The notes below the pieces were generated by a model, which was not told the DNA's origin, did no database searches, and was given only the letters and a program-made list of their open reading frames with translations. The position numbers and the translations under genes are program-made. A stretch of DNA of 48,622 nucleotides from Myxococcales bacterium (GTDB lineage: Bacteria > Myxococcota_A > Polyangia > Polyangiales > Polyangiaceae). The number at the start of each line of letters is the position of its first letter. Within the stretch, counting starts at the first letter, position 1. Where the stretch lies: assembly GCA_016212965.1 (NCBI GenBank), contig JACRDA010000203.1, positions 1 to 48,622 on the forward strand, written 5' to 3'. Below, piece by piece: positions 24,719 to 32,484 of this stretch.

Positions 24719-26512
24719 GTGAGCGACGACATCCGCGCGCAGACCATCTACTTCATCGTCACCGATCGCTTCCACGACGGCGACCCGTCGAACGACGGCG
24801 GGCGCAACCCCGAGTCGTACGACGCCACGCACACGAACTGGGGCAAGTACTGGGGCGGCGACCTCGGGGGCATCGTCGCGAAGCTCGACTACCTCCAGGG
24901 CCTGGGCGTCGGAGCCGTGTGGCTCACGCCGGTGTTCGACCAGGTCGACGACACCACCGACGCGGAGGGGCGCGGCCACGCGGCCTACCACGGCTACTGG
25001 GCCAAGGACTTCCGGCGCATCGACGAGCACCTCGTCTCGAGCCCGCGCGACATCGCCGTGTTCCGCAGCTCGGACACGGTGTTCGACCGGATGCTCGCCG
25101 AGATGCGCGCGCGCGGCATCACGCTCGTGCTCGACGTCGTGTGCAACCACTCGAGCCCGGAGCTACGCCAGCAGAAGGGCGCGCTCTACGACGACGGGCA
25201 GTTCCTGACCTCGTACGACGACGACAGGCTCGGCTGGTACCACCGCGCGGGCTCCATCACCGACTGGCGCAGCGAGCGCGTCGTGCAGCAGGGCGAGCTG
25301 TGCGGGCTCGCCGACTTCGACGAGAACGTCCACTCCTTCCGCAGCTACATCAAGGGCGTCATGAAGGACTGGCTCGACAAGGGCGTGGGCGCGCTGCGCG
25401 TCGACACCGTCAAGCACATGCCGCTCTGGTTCTGGCAAGAGTGGGTGAGCGATCTGCGCGCCCACCGCCCCGGCCTCTTCCTCGTGGGCGAGTGGTTCCA
25501 GGGCGGCTGCTACGACGCCGCGAGCGTCGCCTTCGCGAACGGCTCGGGTATGACCATCTTCGACTTCGCGCTCCAGCGCGCGCTCGAGGAGGCGCTCGCG
25601 CGTTCGCTCTACGACGGCTTCCTCGCGGTCGACCGCGTCTTCGCAGCGGACGGCCTGTTCCGGCGCCCGACGCACCTCGTCACCTTCGTCGACAACCACG
25701 ACATGCCGCGCTTCCAGTCCGTGGGCGCGACGGCGCGGCGCCTCGAGATGGCCGTCGCGCTCGTCATGGTCGCGCGCGGCATTCCCTGCATCTACTACGG
25801 CACCGAGCAGTACCTGCACGACGACACGAACGGCGGCGCCGACCCCTACAACCGCCCCATGATGGACCGGTGGGACACCCAGAGCCCGCTCTACTGTGCC
25901 GTCGCGCGCCTGGCGCGCCTGCGGCGCGACAACCCGGCCATCCAGCGCGGCTACCACCAGCCGCGCTGGCTCACTTCCGACACCTACGCCTTCGAGCGCG
26001 GCTGGGGCGCCTGCGTGTGCCTGGCCGTGTTCAACCGCGGCGCGGCGCGCAGCATCGGGCCCGTGCGCACGGCGCTGCCCGACGGCGACTACGCGTGCGT
26101 TCTCACCGGCCGGCGCATCGCCGTGTCGGGGGGCCACGTCGCCAAGCTCGACCTCGCGAGCGACGACGTGCTCGTGCTCTCGCACGCGGTCGTCGAGCCG
26201 CCCGTGCCCGGGACCTCGGTCACCTTCCAGCTGAACGGCTACGCCACCCAGCCCGGCGAGCGCATCGCCGTCGTGGGGGACGCTCCCGAGCTCGGCGCCT
26301 GGGACTTCGCCAAGGCCCCGCTGCTCCGCTACGTGTCGCCGAACCTGTGGGAGGGGGACGTCGGCTTCGAGCGCTCGGCCGGGGGCCTCGTGCGCTACCG
26401 CTTCGTCGTGCTGCGCGACGACGGCCCGCCCACCGTCGAGACCGCGTACCCGCGGCGCGCCTACGTCCCGCCGAGCGGCGCCGACCGGCGCAGCGACCGC
26501 TGGGGAGGCTGA
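24719..26512 (+). CDS. GH13 enzyme of the CGTase/maltogenic amylase type, with CBM20, no signal peptide
   Basis: 597 residues from a GTG with GGAGGGAGGA just upstream. The (beta/alpha)8 catalytic domain has D229 (ALRVDTVKH, nucleophile), E258 (LVGEWF, acid/base) and D328 (VDNHD). RGHAAYHGYWAKDF is the CGTase-type motif. After a C domain comes a starch-binding CBM20 (about 500-585). Compared with CGTases of about 690 residues, domain D is missing. The aromatic residue that drives ring closure in CGTases (Tyr/Phe195) is Cys195 here (GELCGLADF), so ring formation is less likely than hydrolysis or transfer. No signal peptide, so it would act on internal glycogen or maltodextrin. Confidence 0.92.
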   Translation: MSDDIRAQTIYFIVTDRFHDGDPSNDGGRNPESYDATHTNWGKYWGGDLGGIVAKLDYLQGLGVGAVWLTPVFDQVDDTTDAEGRGHAAYHGYWAKDFRRIDEHLVSSPRDIAVFRSSDTVFDRMLAEMRARGITLVLDVVCNHSSPELRQQKGALYDDGQFLTSYDDDRLGWYHRAGSITDWRSERVVQQGELCGLADFDENVHSFRSYIKGVMKDWLDKGVGALRVDTVKHMPLWFWQEWVSDLRAHRPGLFLVGEWFQGGCYDAASVAFANGSGMTIFDFALQRALEEALARSLYDGFLAVDRVFAADGLFRRPTHLVTFVDNHDMPRFQSVGATARRLEMAVALVMVARGIPCIYYGTEQYLHDDTNGGADPYNRPMMDRWDTQSPLYCAVARLARLRRDNPAIQRGYHQPRWLTSDTYAFERGWGACVCLAVFNRGAARSIGPVRTALPDGDYACVLTGRRIAVSGGHVAKLDLASDDVLVLSHAVVEPPVPGTSVTFQLNGYATQPGERIAVVGDAPELGAWDFAKAPLLRYVSPNLWEGDVGFERSAGGLVRYRFVVLRDDGPPTVETAYPRRAYVPPSGADRRSDRWGG

Positions 26513-26658
26513 GAGCGCGTGGCCGGCCGCGCCCGCGCGCCGGCCGGCTCCGGACACCGAGCGGCGCGGCCGATGCAGCTTGACGGCGCGTGCCGTGGCG
26601 CGAAAAATCCCCGCGCACCGAAGGACTGGGCGCGGTGCGGCGCCCGCGCACGCACGCC

Positions 26659-28053
26659 ATGGCGAACCAGTACGGCCCGACGCTCCCCTCCGTCGGCGCG
26701 GCGGCGGAGCAATCCGCCGCCCCGTCCGCGTCGGGCCCGGTCGGCGAGGCGCACGCGCACGTCTTCGGCATCGGCGAGGTCCTGAGCGGCGCCTACCGCA
26801 TCCTGCGCGTGCTCGGCGAGGGCGGCATGGGCCAGGTCTTCGAGGCCCACGACCTGACCCTCGACCGCAGCGTCGCCGTCAAGGCCAACGTGCCCACCGT
26901 CCCGGCCGAGGTCCTGCGCGCCGAGGCGCGCGCCACCGCGTGCATCCGGCACCCCGCGCTCGTCGCCATCCACTGCCTCGGCATGCACCGCGGCATCCAG
27001 TACCTCGTGATGGAGCGCGTGTACGGCGCCTCGCTCGAGACGCACCTCGCGACGCGGCGCGAGGTCGGCGAGCTCTTCCCCGTCGACGAGGCCCTCGAGG
27101 TGCTGACCGGCGTCGCGGACGGGCTCGGCGCCTTGCACCGAGCCGGGCTCGCGCATCGCGACCTCAAGCCTGCCAACATCATGCTCGCGCCCGAGGGGCG
27201 CATCGTGCTCATGGACCTCGGGCTCGGTGTGCCCGAGTGCGTGCTCAACTCCCCCGACGGCACGCTGACCGTGGCCGGGACCCCCGCGTACATGGCGCCG
27301 GAGTCGATCCGCGGCACCGTGAGCGCCGGTGCCCTGCACCTCGTCGACCTCTACGCCTTCGGGGTCATCGCCTTCGAGGTACTGACGGGCGAGCAGCCCT
27401 TCACGGGGCCGAGCCTGCTCAAGACGCTGGAGGGCCACCTGCAGCGCCCGGCGCCGCACGTGCGCAGCGCACGCGCCGAGGTGCCGCAGGAGCTCGACGA
27501 TCTCGTCGCCTCGCTGCTCGCGAAGTCGCCCGGCGCGCGGCCGCAGGACATCGAGGACCTCTCGTGGCGCCTGCGCTCCATCGAGCGGCGCTCGCGCCAG
27601 GAGAGCGACCCGCCGGCCTCGCGCCGACCGCTCTCCGTCCTCATCGTCGACGACGATCCGACGATGTGCCGCCTGCTCGAGGCGGTGGTGGTCGATCTGG
27701 TGCGCGATGCCGAGATCCGCCACGCCGCGTCGAGCGCCGTGGCGATCGAGGCCCTCACCGACCGCCCGCCCGACGTCATGCTGCTCGACGTCAACATGCC
27801 CGACATGAACGGCATCGAGCTCTGCATGTACCTGCGCGGCACCCACATCGCCGACGCCACCACGGTCGTCACCGTGAGCGCGGGCGTGAGCGAGCAGGAC
27901 GTGCGCCTGCTGCGGCAGCTGGGCACGCACTTCGTCGCCAAGGGACCGAACCTCGCGGCCGACCTGCGGCCCTACCTGCGGCGCCGCTCGGTGAGCGCGG
28001 GCGCGCCGGGGAGCGAGCGGCCCAGCCGCAGCAACCGGCCGAGCCGCCCCTGA
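26659..28053 (+). CDS. Ser/Thr protein kinase fused to a response-regulator receiver domain
   Basis: 464 residues from the ATG at 26659. Kinase at about 45-310: P-loop GEGGMG (53-58), K75 in VAVK, HRDLKPAN with D168, DLG instead of DFG with D186, and APE (213-215). Receiver at about 325-440: acidic pocket DDD (331-333), phospho-acceptor D377 in LLDVNMPDMNG, S407 and K428. No histidine kinase is adjacent. The receiver probably controls kinase output, linking phosphorelay input to Ser/Thr phosphorylation, a style common in myxobacteria. Cytoplasmic. Confidence 0.93.
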   Translation: MANQYGPTLPSVGAAAEQSAAPSASGPVGEAHAHVFGIGEVLSGAYRILRVLGEGGMGQVFEAHDLTLDRSVAVKANVPTVPAEVLRAEARATACIRHPALVAIHCLGMHRGIQYLVMERVYGASLETHLATRREVGELFPVDEALEVLTGVADGLGALHRAGLAHRDLKPANIMLAPEGRIVLMDLGLGVPECVLNSPDGTLTVAGTPAYMAPESIRGTVSAGALHLVDLYAFGVIAFEVLTGEQPFTGPSLLKTLEGHLQRPAPHVRSARAEVPQELDDLVASLLAKSPGARPQDIEDLSWRLRSIERRSRQESDPPASRRPLSVLIVDDDPTMCRLLEAVVVDLVRDAEIRHAASSAVAIEALTDRPPDVMLLDVNMPDMNGIELCMYLRGTHIADATTVVTVSAGVSEQDVRLLRQLGTHFVAKGPNLAADLRPYLRRRSVSAGAPGSERPSRSNRPSRP

Positions 28054-28102
28054 AGAGCGCTCGGGCTGGAGCTTGGTCGGTGCCCGCGGTATCGTCGCCG
28101 GC

Positions 28103-28507
28103 GTGAAGGGTCACGCGCGCGAGATCATGGCGGCGCCGGTGCCACGCATCACCGTCGAGACCGAGCTCGTCGCGCTGGCCGACGCCCTCGGTCGGGGCAG
28201 CTGGAGCGGGCTGCCGGTCGTCGGTCCCGACGACGGCGTCCTCGGCTTCGTGAGCGCGACCGACGTCATGATCGCGCTCGTCGAGCAGCGCCCGGCGAGC
28301 ACCACCGCGGGCGAGCTCATGAGCTCGCCCGCCGAGGTCATCGACGAGTTCACCGCCGCCGACGAGGTCATGGCCTTCCTGCGGCGTCGCCGCATCCACC
28401 ACGCGCCGGTCGTCCGCGCGGGGCGGCTCGTGGGCATGATCTCTGCGCGCGAGGTGCTGCGCTACTTCGTCGAGCACGTGGCCCCGCGCCCGCCCGACGC
28501 GGGCTGA
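28103..28507 (+). CDS. CBS-domain pair protein
   Basis: 134 residues from a GTG at 28103; a TTG at 28073 is a longer option. Two CBS motifs: about 10-60 (MAAPVPRITVETELVALADA, then LPVVGPDDGVLGFVSATDVM) and about 75-130 (MSSPAEVIDEFTAADEVMA, then HAPVVRAGRLVGMISAREVL). CBS pairs bind adenosine nucleotides or SAM and sense energy state. There is nothing else in the protein, so it would act by binding a partner. It lies 49 bp after the kinase-receiver gene and may be co-transcribed. Confidence 0.9.
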   Translation: MKGHAREIMAAPVPRITVETELVALADALGRGSWSGLPVVGPDDGVLGFVSATDVMIALVEQRPASTTAGELMSSPAEVIDEFTAADEVMAFLRRRRIHHAPVVRAGRLVGMISAREVLRYFVEHVAPRPPDAG

Positions 28508-28537
28508 GGGCGACCGTGCGCTCCGCTTCGGTGCTGC

Positions 28538-28612
28538 TGGCGATCCCACCGGGAATCGAACCCGGGTTACCGGCGTGAGAGGCCGATGTCCTAACCGCTA
28601 GACGATGGGACC
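28538..28612 (-). tRNA. tRNA-Glu (anticodon CTC)
   Basis: A 75-base gene with encoded CCA: acceptor GGTCCCA/TGGGATC with discriminator G, anticodon stem TCGGC/GCCGG with loop CTCTCAC, so CTC reads GAG. T arm GGTTCGATT. Second gene of a two-tRNA unit. Confidence 0.95.
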
Positions 28613-28662
28613 AGGGTTGCCCCTCGGCGACCCGCGGCAGCGTGCTGCGAGCCGTCGCTGGG

Positions 28663-28733
28663 CTGGGGGACAAGGATTCGAACCTTGATAGCCAGATCCA
28701 GAGTCTGGCGTCCTGCCGTTAGACGATCCCCCA
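28663..28733 (-). tRNA. tRNA-Gln (anticodon CTG)
   Basis: A 71-base cloverleaf without encoded CCA (the next bases read CCC): acceptor TGGGGGA/TCCCCCA with discriminator G, anticodon stem CCAGA/TCTGG with loop CTCTGGA, so CTG reads CAG. First gene of a two-tRNA unit, 50 bases before tRNA-Glu. A perfect -35 box lies upstream. Confidence 0.95.
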
Positions 28734-28819
28734 GTACGCTTGCGAGCCGAGCGGCGGGGGGCGCCGCTCGATTCACCCGCCCGGGGGCCTCGCGGCCTTC
28801 CGGGAAAACAGGCCCGGCA

Positions 28820-28847
28820 AGACTAGTTGACCGGCGCGCGCTGTCAA
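28820..28847 (-). promoter_or_regulatory. Promoter of the tRNA-Gln/tRNA-Glu unit
   Basis: On the minus strand TTGACA (28847-28842, a perfect -35 box) and TAGTCT (28825-28820) with 16 bp between, about 87 bp before the tRNA-Gln 5' end. Confidence 0.6.
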
Positions 28848-28919
28848 GCCCTTCGGGCCCGTGATGCGCCGGTAACGCTTGCGTGCGCAGCGGGGGAGAA
28901 GTCTACTATCGTCCAGCCC

Positions 28920-29819
28920 ATGCGAGCGCGCTTCGCCGGAAAGACGCACGTCGGCCTCGTGCGCGATCGCAACGAAGACTCGCTCCTGCTCTTTCCCGAG
29001 TTCCGCTTCGGGGCGGTGGCCGACGGGATGGGCGGGCACCTCTCCGGGGACGTCGCGAGCCAGCTCGCGGTGGCGACCATCAAGGACTTCTACGTCCACA
29101 CCGTGGGGCCCGACCGCACCTGGCCCTTTCCGTACGACACCGAGCTCACCGAGGAGGAGAACTGCATCGTGGCCGCGGTGCGCCTCGCGAACCAGGTCGT
29201 CTTCCGCCGCGCGAGCCGCTCGCCGTCCGAGGCCGGCATGGGCACGACGGTCGTCGCCGTCATGTTCACGCCGGACGCCAAGCACGCGATCGTGGGGCAC
29301 GTGGGCGACAGCCGTTGCTACCGCCTGCGCGCCGGCAGCATCGCGCAGCTCACCACCGACCACTCGCTCGTCAGCGAGGTGACCGAGATCGCCCCCTGGC
29401 TCTCGGCCGAAGAGGTGAGTCAGCTGCCGACCAACGTCATCACGCGTGCGCTCGGCATGGCGCCCGACGTCGTCGTCGACCTCCTCACGACCGAGACACG
29501 CGCGGGCGACCTCTATCTGCTCTGCTCCGACGGACTCAACGGGATGATCACCGACCAGGAGATCCTCGAGGTGTGCAGCGCCGAGCTGTCGCTCGACGAG
29601 GTGTGCGATCAGCTCATCGCGCGCGCCAACGCGGCCGGCGGCAACGACAACACGACCGTCGTGCTCGCGCGCGTCGAGGACCGCAAGGACGACGAGGACA
29701 CCCTCGAGGACGCCGCCAAGCCCCGGCGTCGCCAGCGCACCACGCAGCGCGCACCCGAGACCGTGAACCCGGCCGCGAGCGCTCGCAAACCGCCCCGCGA
29801 CGACCACGGCGAGCAGTAG
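28920..29819 (+). CDS. PP2C-family Ser/Thr protein phosphatase
   Basis: 299 residues from the ATG at 28920. The metal-dependent PP2C core is complete: VRDRNEDS near 14-21 (D20), VADGMGGH with D35, GHVGDSRCYRL, LCSDGLNGMI and GNDNTTVVL. It removes phosphate from Ser/Thr targets. The C-terminal about 45 residues are a Lys/Arg/Pro/Glu-rich tail. No Shine-Dalgarno sequence is visible. A TACTAT box at 28904-28909 would place the start of the mRNA very near the ATG. It could oppose the kinase-receiver protein encoded 870 bp upstream; that is inferred from proximity. Confidence 0.93.
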   Translation: MRARFAGKTHVGLVRDRNEDSLLLFPEFRFGAVADGMGGHLSGDVASQLAVATIKDFYVHTVGPDRTWPFPYDTELTEEENCIVAAVRLANQVVFRRASRSPSEAGMGTTVVAVMFTPDAKHAIVGHVGDSRCYRLRAGSIAQLTTDHSLVSEVTEIAPWLSAEEVSQLPTNVITRALGMAPDVVVDLLTTETRAGDLYLLCSDGLNGMITDQEILEVCSAELSLDEVCDQLIARANAAGGNDNTTVVLARVEDRKDDEDTLEDAAKPRRRQRTTQRAPETVNPAASARKPPRDDHGEQ

Positions 29820-29825
29820 GCCGGG

Positions 29826-30180
29826 GCGGGCGCCGGGCTCCGGCACCAGTTCCGGGCTCCGGCCGGGCTCCGGGCCGGGCTCCAGGCTCCGGGCTCCAGG
29901 CTCCGGGCTCCGGGCTCGAGATCGGTCACGTGGTTGGAGAGCCCGCGCACTTGGGGCCGCGTCGCGCGAGCTCGAGGCCGCGGCAGGCGCCGGCGCGTAG
30001 CCAACCCCGGGTAGACCGAAACGAAGGTGGCACTTGGTTACGCGCCGGACGGCCGGATGGCGGGCGCGCGCCGTCGCGTCGCCTCGGCGACAGCACGCGG
30101 GCCCGGTCCCCCGAAGCCACCGCGGCCGGAGCGAGCCCCCTGGAGCCGAGCCCCTGGAGCCCGACCCCTAGCGGGAGCCC
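29826..30180. repeat. Heptamer array GGGCTCC/AGGCTCC with inverted copies between convergent genes
   Basis: Six head-to-tail heptamers fill 29877-29918 (GGGCTCC and AGGCTCC alternating, last one GGGCTCG), with four more spaced GGGCTCC units from 29836. Inverted copies GGAGCC(C) are at 30142-30147, 30156-30162 and 30174-30180, the last at the end of the MBL gene. The 220 bp between has no convincing gene. The region lies between convergent stops (29819 and 30180), the same setting as the TCAGTTG array at 8611-8786. Confidence 0.7.
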
Positions 30181-30947
30181 TACAGGATGAACTGATCCTT
30201 GAGGTCGAGCACCTGGATGTTGAGCCCCTTGATGCGGGCGCACTCCTTCTCGACCTCCGCCTGGAAGGGCGGCTTGATGTGGTAGAGCAGCGTCGGCAAG
30301 CTCTCGGGCGCGCGGTACTTGCGCAGATCGGCCTCGAGCGTGGCGGGCGTGTGGTGTCCCGAGATCTCGGCCAGGCCCTGCGCGCGGTTCGGGAAGCTCA
30401 CTTCCATGAGCAGCGCCTTCAGGTGCGGCTCGGCGTTCAGCATCTGCCAGAAGCGGTCGGTGGGCCCGGTGTCGCCGCTGAAGCCGAGCGCGGTCTTGCC
30501 GTCGTCGATGACGAAGCCCGCCGTGTCCACGGTGTGGCTCACGGGCACCGCGGTCACGCGGTAGCCGATCACGCTGGTCGGCGTTTCGAGCGAGATCTCC
30601 TGGAACACGATGGTCGGCCCGTCGCCCGCGGGGATGAGCGTGAAGTCGGGCCAGAGCTTGTCGTTGAAGAAGTGTGCGCGCAGGTGCTCGATGGTGGCGC
30701 GTGTGGCGGCGACGATGAGCGAGCCGCTCTCGAGCTGGCACCGGTTGTCGGCGATGGTGGCCAGATCGCGGATGTGGTCGAGGTGCGCGTGGCTGACGAC
30801 CACGGCCTTCAACCTCGCCTGATCCTCGAGCTCGAGGCGGCTCGTGAGACAGCCCGCGTCGATGGCGAGCCGGTCGTCGACCAGGAAGGCCGTCGTGCGG
30901 TGCCGGGGCGTTTCACCTCCGTGGCATCCGAGAACCCTAAGCTCCAT
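30180..30947 (-). CDS. Metallo-beta-lactamase-fold hydrolase, class-II cAMP phosphodiesterase type
   Basis: 255 residues from the ATG at 30947. MELRVLGCHGGE at the start, then the metal motif SHAHLDH (HxHxDH), a later SGDTG and a C-terminal GHH/HI pattern for two metal ions. The order and the N-terminal signature match class-II 3',5'-cyclic-nucleotide phosphodiesterases (yeast PDE1 type) more than glyoxalases or RNases. Its upstream neighbour on the same strand is a cyclic-nucleotide-binding protein, 173 bp away, which supports a cAMP or other cyclic-nucleotide role. No cyclase is in the window. Confidence 0.82.
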   Translation of the reverse strand: MELRVLGCHGGETPRHRTTAFLVDDRLAIDAGCLTSRLELEDQARLKAVVVSHAHLDHIRDLATIADNRCQLESGSLIVAATRATIEHLRAHFFNDKLWPDFTLIPAGDGPTIVFQEISLETPTSVIGYRVTAVPVSHTVDTAGFVIDDGKTALGFSGDTGPTDRFWQMLNAEPHLKALLMEVSFPNRAQGLAEISGHHTPATLEADLRKYRAPESLPTLLYHIKPPFQAEVEKECARIKGLNIQVLDLKDQFIL

Positions 30948-31120
30948 CAGGCCTCGCTTGTCTCGCCGCTGCGTCGGGTCGCAACATCGCGGCCCGCGCC
31001 CGTGGGGGATTGTACGCGAACTTGTAGCCGATGCGCCCAACTTGCGGCAAACGGACGCGACGCGCTCGCCCCGACCGACCGTCGGCGCCGCCCGAGCTCG
31101 GCCCGACCGGCGTCATCCGT

Positions 31121-31759
31121 TCAGCCATCGGCGAACTCCACGAACTCGTAGAGGCGCTGGACGTTCGGCACCAGGATGCCGGTCTGGTCCACGCGGATGA
31201 GGTCGAGCCGGATGAGACGCCGCGCGATCTCCGCGATCTCGTGCTCGGGCACGGCGGCCTCGACCGCCACGTCGCCGATGGAGCGGCGGATCCAGGCGCC
31301 CTCGGGCGTCTGCTCGATCGAGTGCTGGGCGTGGTGCGCGACCGCGAGCACGAAGCGCGTGCGGCTGTCGCGGTGGGCGAGGATCTGGAGCTTGGCGTTC
31401 GAGTCCTCGAGGCGCGCGGCGAGCGACCGGATGAAGCGCACGGCGATCTCCGGGCTCTTGGTCACCATGAGCTCGAGCGTCACGACGTCGATGATGATGC
31501 AGCGCGTGGGCTGCACCACCACGGCGGTCGCGGAGCGCGCGCGGTTCGTGAAGAGGGCCACCTCGCCCACGCACTCGCCGGCGCGCAGCTCGGCGATGGT
31601 CGCCTCCTGTCCGTCGATGCGCTTCGTGATGCGCACGCAGCCGGACTGGATGACGTACATGACGTCGCCGGGATCACCCTCGCGAAAAAGGATGTCGCCG
31701 CGCTGGAAATCGCGCCCGAGGCGAGCGGCGAGGGCTTCCGACATGGGACCCGCGAGCAT
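31121..31759 (-). CDS. Cyclic-nucleotide-binding regulator (Crp/Fnr-like)
   Basis: 212 residues; the internal ATG at 31744 is an alternative start. Residues about 15-125 form a cNMP-binding domain whose phosphate cassette GECVGEVALFTNRARSATAV has the conserved Gly-Glu and Arg. The C-terminal half (about 135-205, VAVEAAVPEHEIAEIARRLIRLDLI) looks like a winged helix, so it is a probable transcription factor, though the helix-turn-helix is weaker than in Crp. The downstream neighbour is a cyclic-nucleotide phosphodiesterase-like protein and the upstream one a rubrerythrin, so a redox regulon is possible. Confidence 0.88.
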   Translation of the reverse strand: MLAGPMSEALAARLGRDFQRGDILFREGDPGDVMYVIQSGCVRITKRIDGQEATIAELRAGECVGEVALFTNRARSATAVVVQPTRCIIIDVVTLELMVTKSPEIAVRFIRSLAARLEDSNAKLQILAHRDSRTRFVLAVAHHAQHSIEQTPEGAWIRRSIGDVAVEAAVPEHEIAEIARRLIRLDLIRVDQTGILVPNVQRLYEFVEFADG

Positions 31760-31822
31760 AGCGCCCCCGAGGCGGGACCGTCAAAAGGCCCCGCAAGCTC
31801 GCGGTGCGCGGCCCCGCTCGCC

Positions 31823-32458
31823 CTACTCGCCCTCGAACTGGGCCCGCTCGGTCTCGAGCATCGCGACGTGCTCCTCTTCCTCGGCGGCGAGCTCCTGGCA
31901 TACGTCGCGCTCCATGCCCGCCGGAAGGCTCTTCGCGAGCTTCTCGAAGTGCACGAGGGTCCGCCGCTCCATCTCGATGGCCCGGTCGTAGAGCGCGAGG
32001 GGGCCGCCGCGCGGGTCGGTGAGATCGATGCCCTGGAAGAGCTCGTCCGCGAGCAAGGCGTCGCTCTCGGGCCGCAGCTTGAGCACGTCGTCGGCCAGGT
32101 GCGTGTGGTAGCGCTCCTGGAGCGTGTGCAGGTGGTCGAGCTCGTGCTGGTAGAGTTGGGTCAGCACCTCGCGCTGCAGCGCATCCTGCACCTTGGTCAG
32201 CGCCAGCCGGTAGAAGTGGTAGGCGTTGAGCTCGAACTGCACGGCGTCGCGGATGGGCGCGACCCGCATCGGCTCGGGGAAGTCGCGGGCCTCGACGAGC
32301 TCGAGCGTGCCGCCGCACATGAAGCACTTGCCGTACGGCACGGCGAAGCCGCTCGAGACCTTGTGGCAGGCGGTGCACTTCCAGGTGTAGACGAGGTCGG
32401 CGCAGCACACGACGTCTTCGGCGACGACTGCGCGGCACTTGGGGCAGGTGGAAGCCAT
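31823..32458 (-). CDS. Rubrerythrin-like ferritin-fold protein with N-terminal zinc ribbons
   Basis: 211 residues. GGAGGAG precedes the ATG. The N-terminus has CPKC (5-8), CC (18-19) and then CTAC-x13-CFMC (28-48), a rubredoxin-like ribbon. From about 65 to the end is a four-helix ferritin-like domain with diiron-type ligands: E76 in FELNAYHFY, E106 and H109 in HELDHLH, later EMERRTLVHFE and a final EEEEH. Rubrerythrins reduce peroxide with electrons from rubredoxin or NAD(P)H. Here the ribbon is before, not after, the diiron domain. Partner genes: the NfnAB-like fusion 26 bp upstream is a plausible electron donor. Confidence 0.85.
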   Translation of the reverse strand: MASTCPKCRAVVAEDVVCCADLVYTWKCTACHKVSSGFAVPYGKCFMCGGTLELVEARDFPEPMRVAPIRDAVQFELNAYHFYRLALTKVQDALQREVLTQLYQHELDHLHTLQERYHTHLADDVLKLRPESDALLADELFQGIDLTDPRGGPLALYDRAIEMERRTLVHFEKLAKSLPAGMERDVCQELAAEEEEHVAMLETERAQFEGE

Positions 32459-32484
32459 CGGTCGTATCTCCTCCGGGCGGGGCC

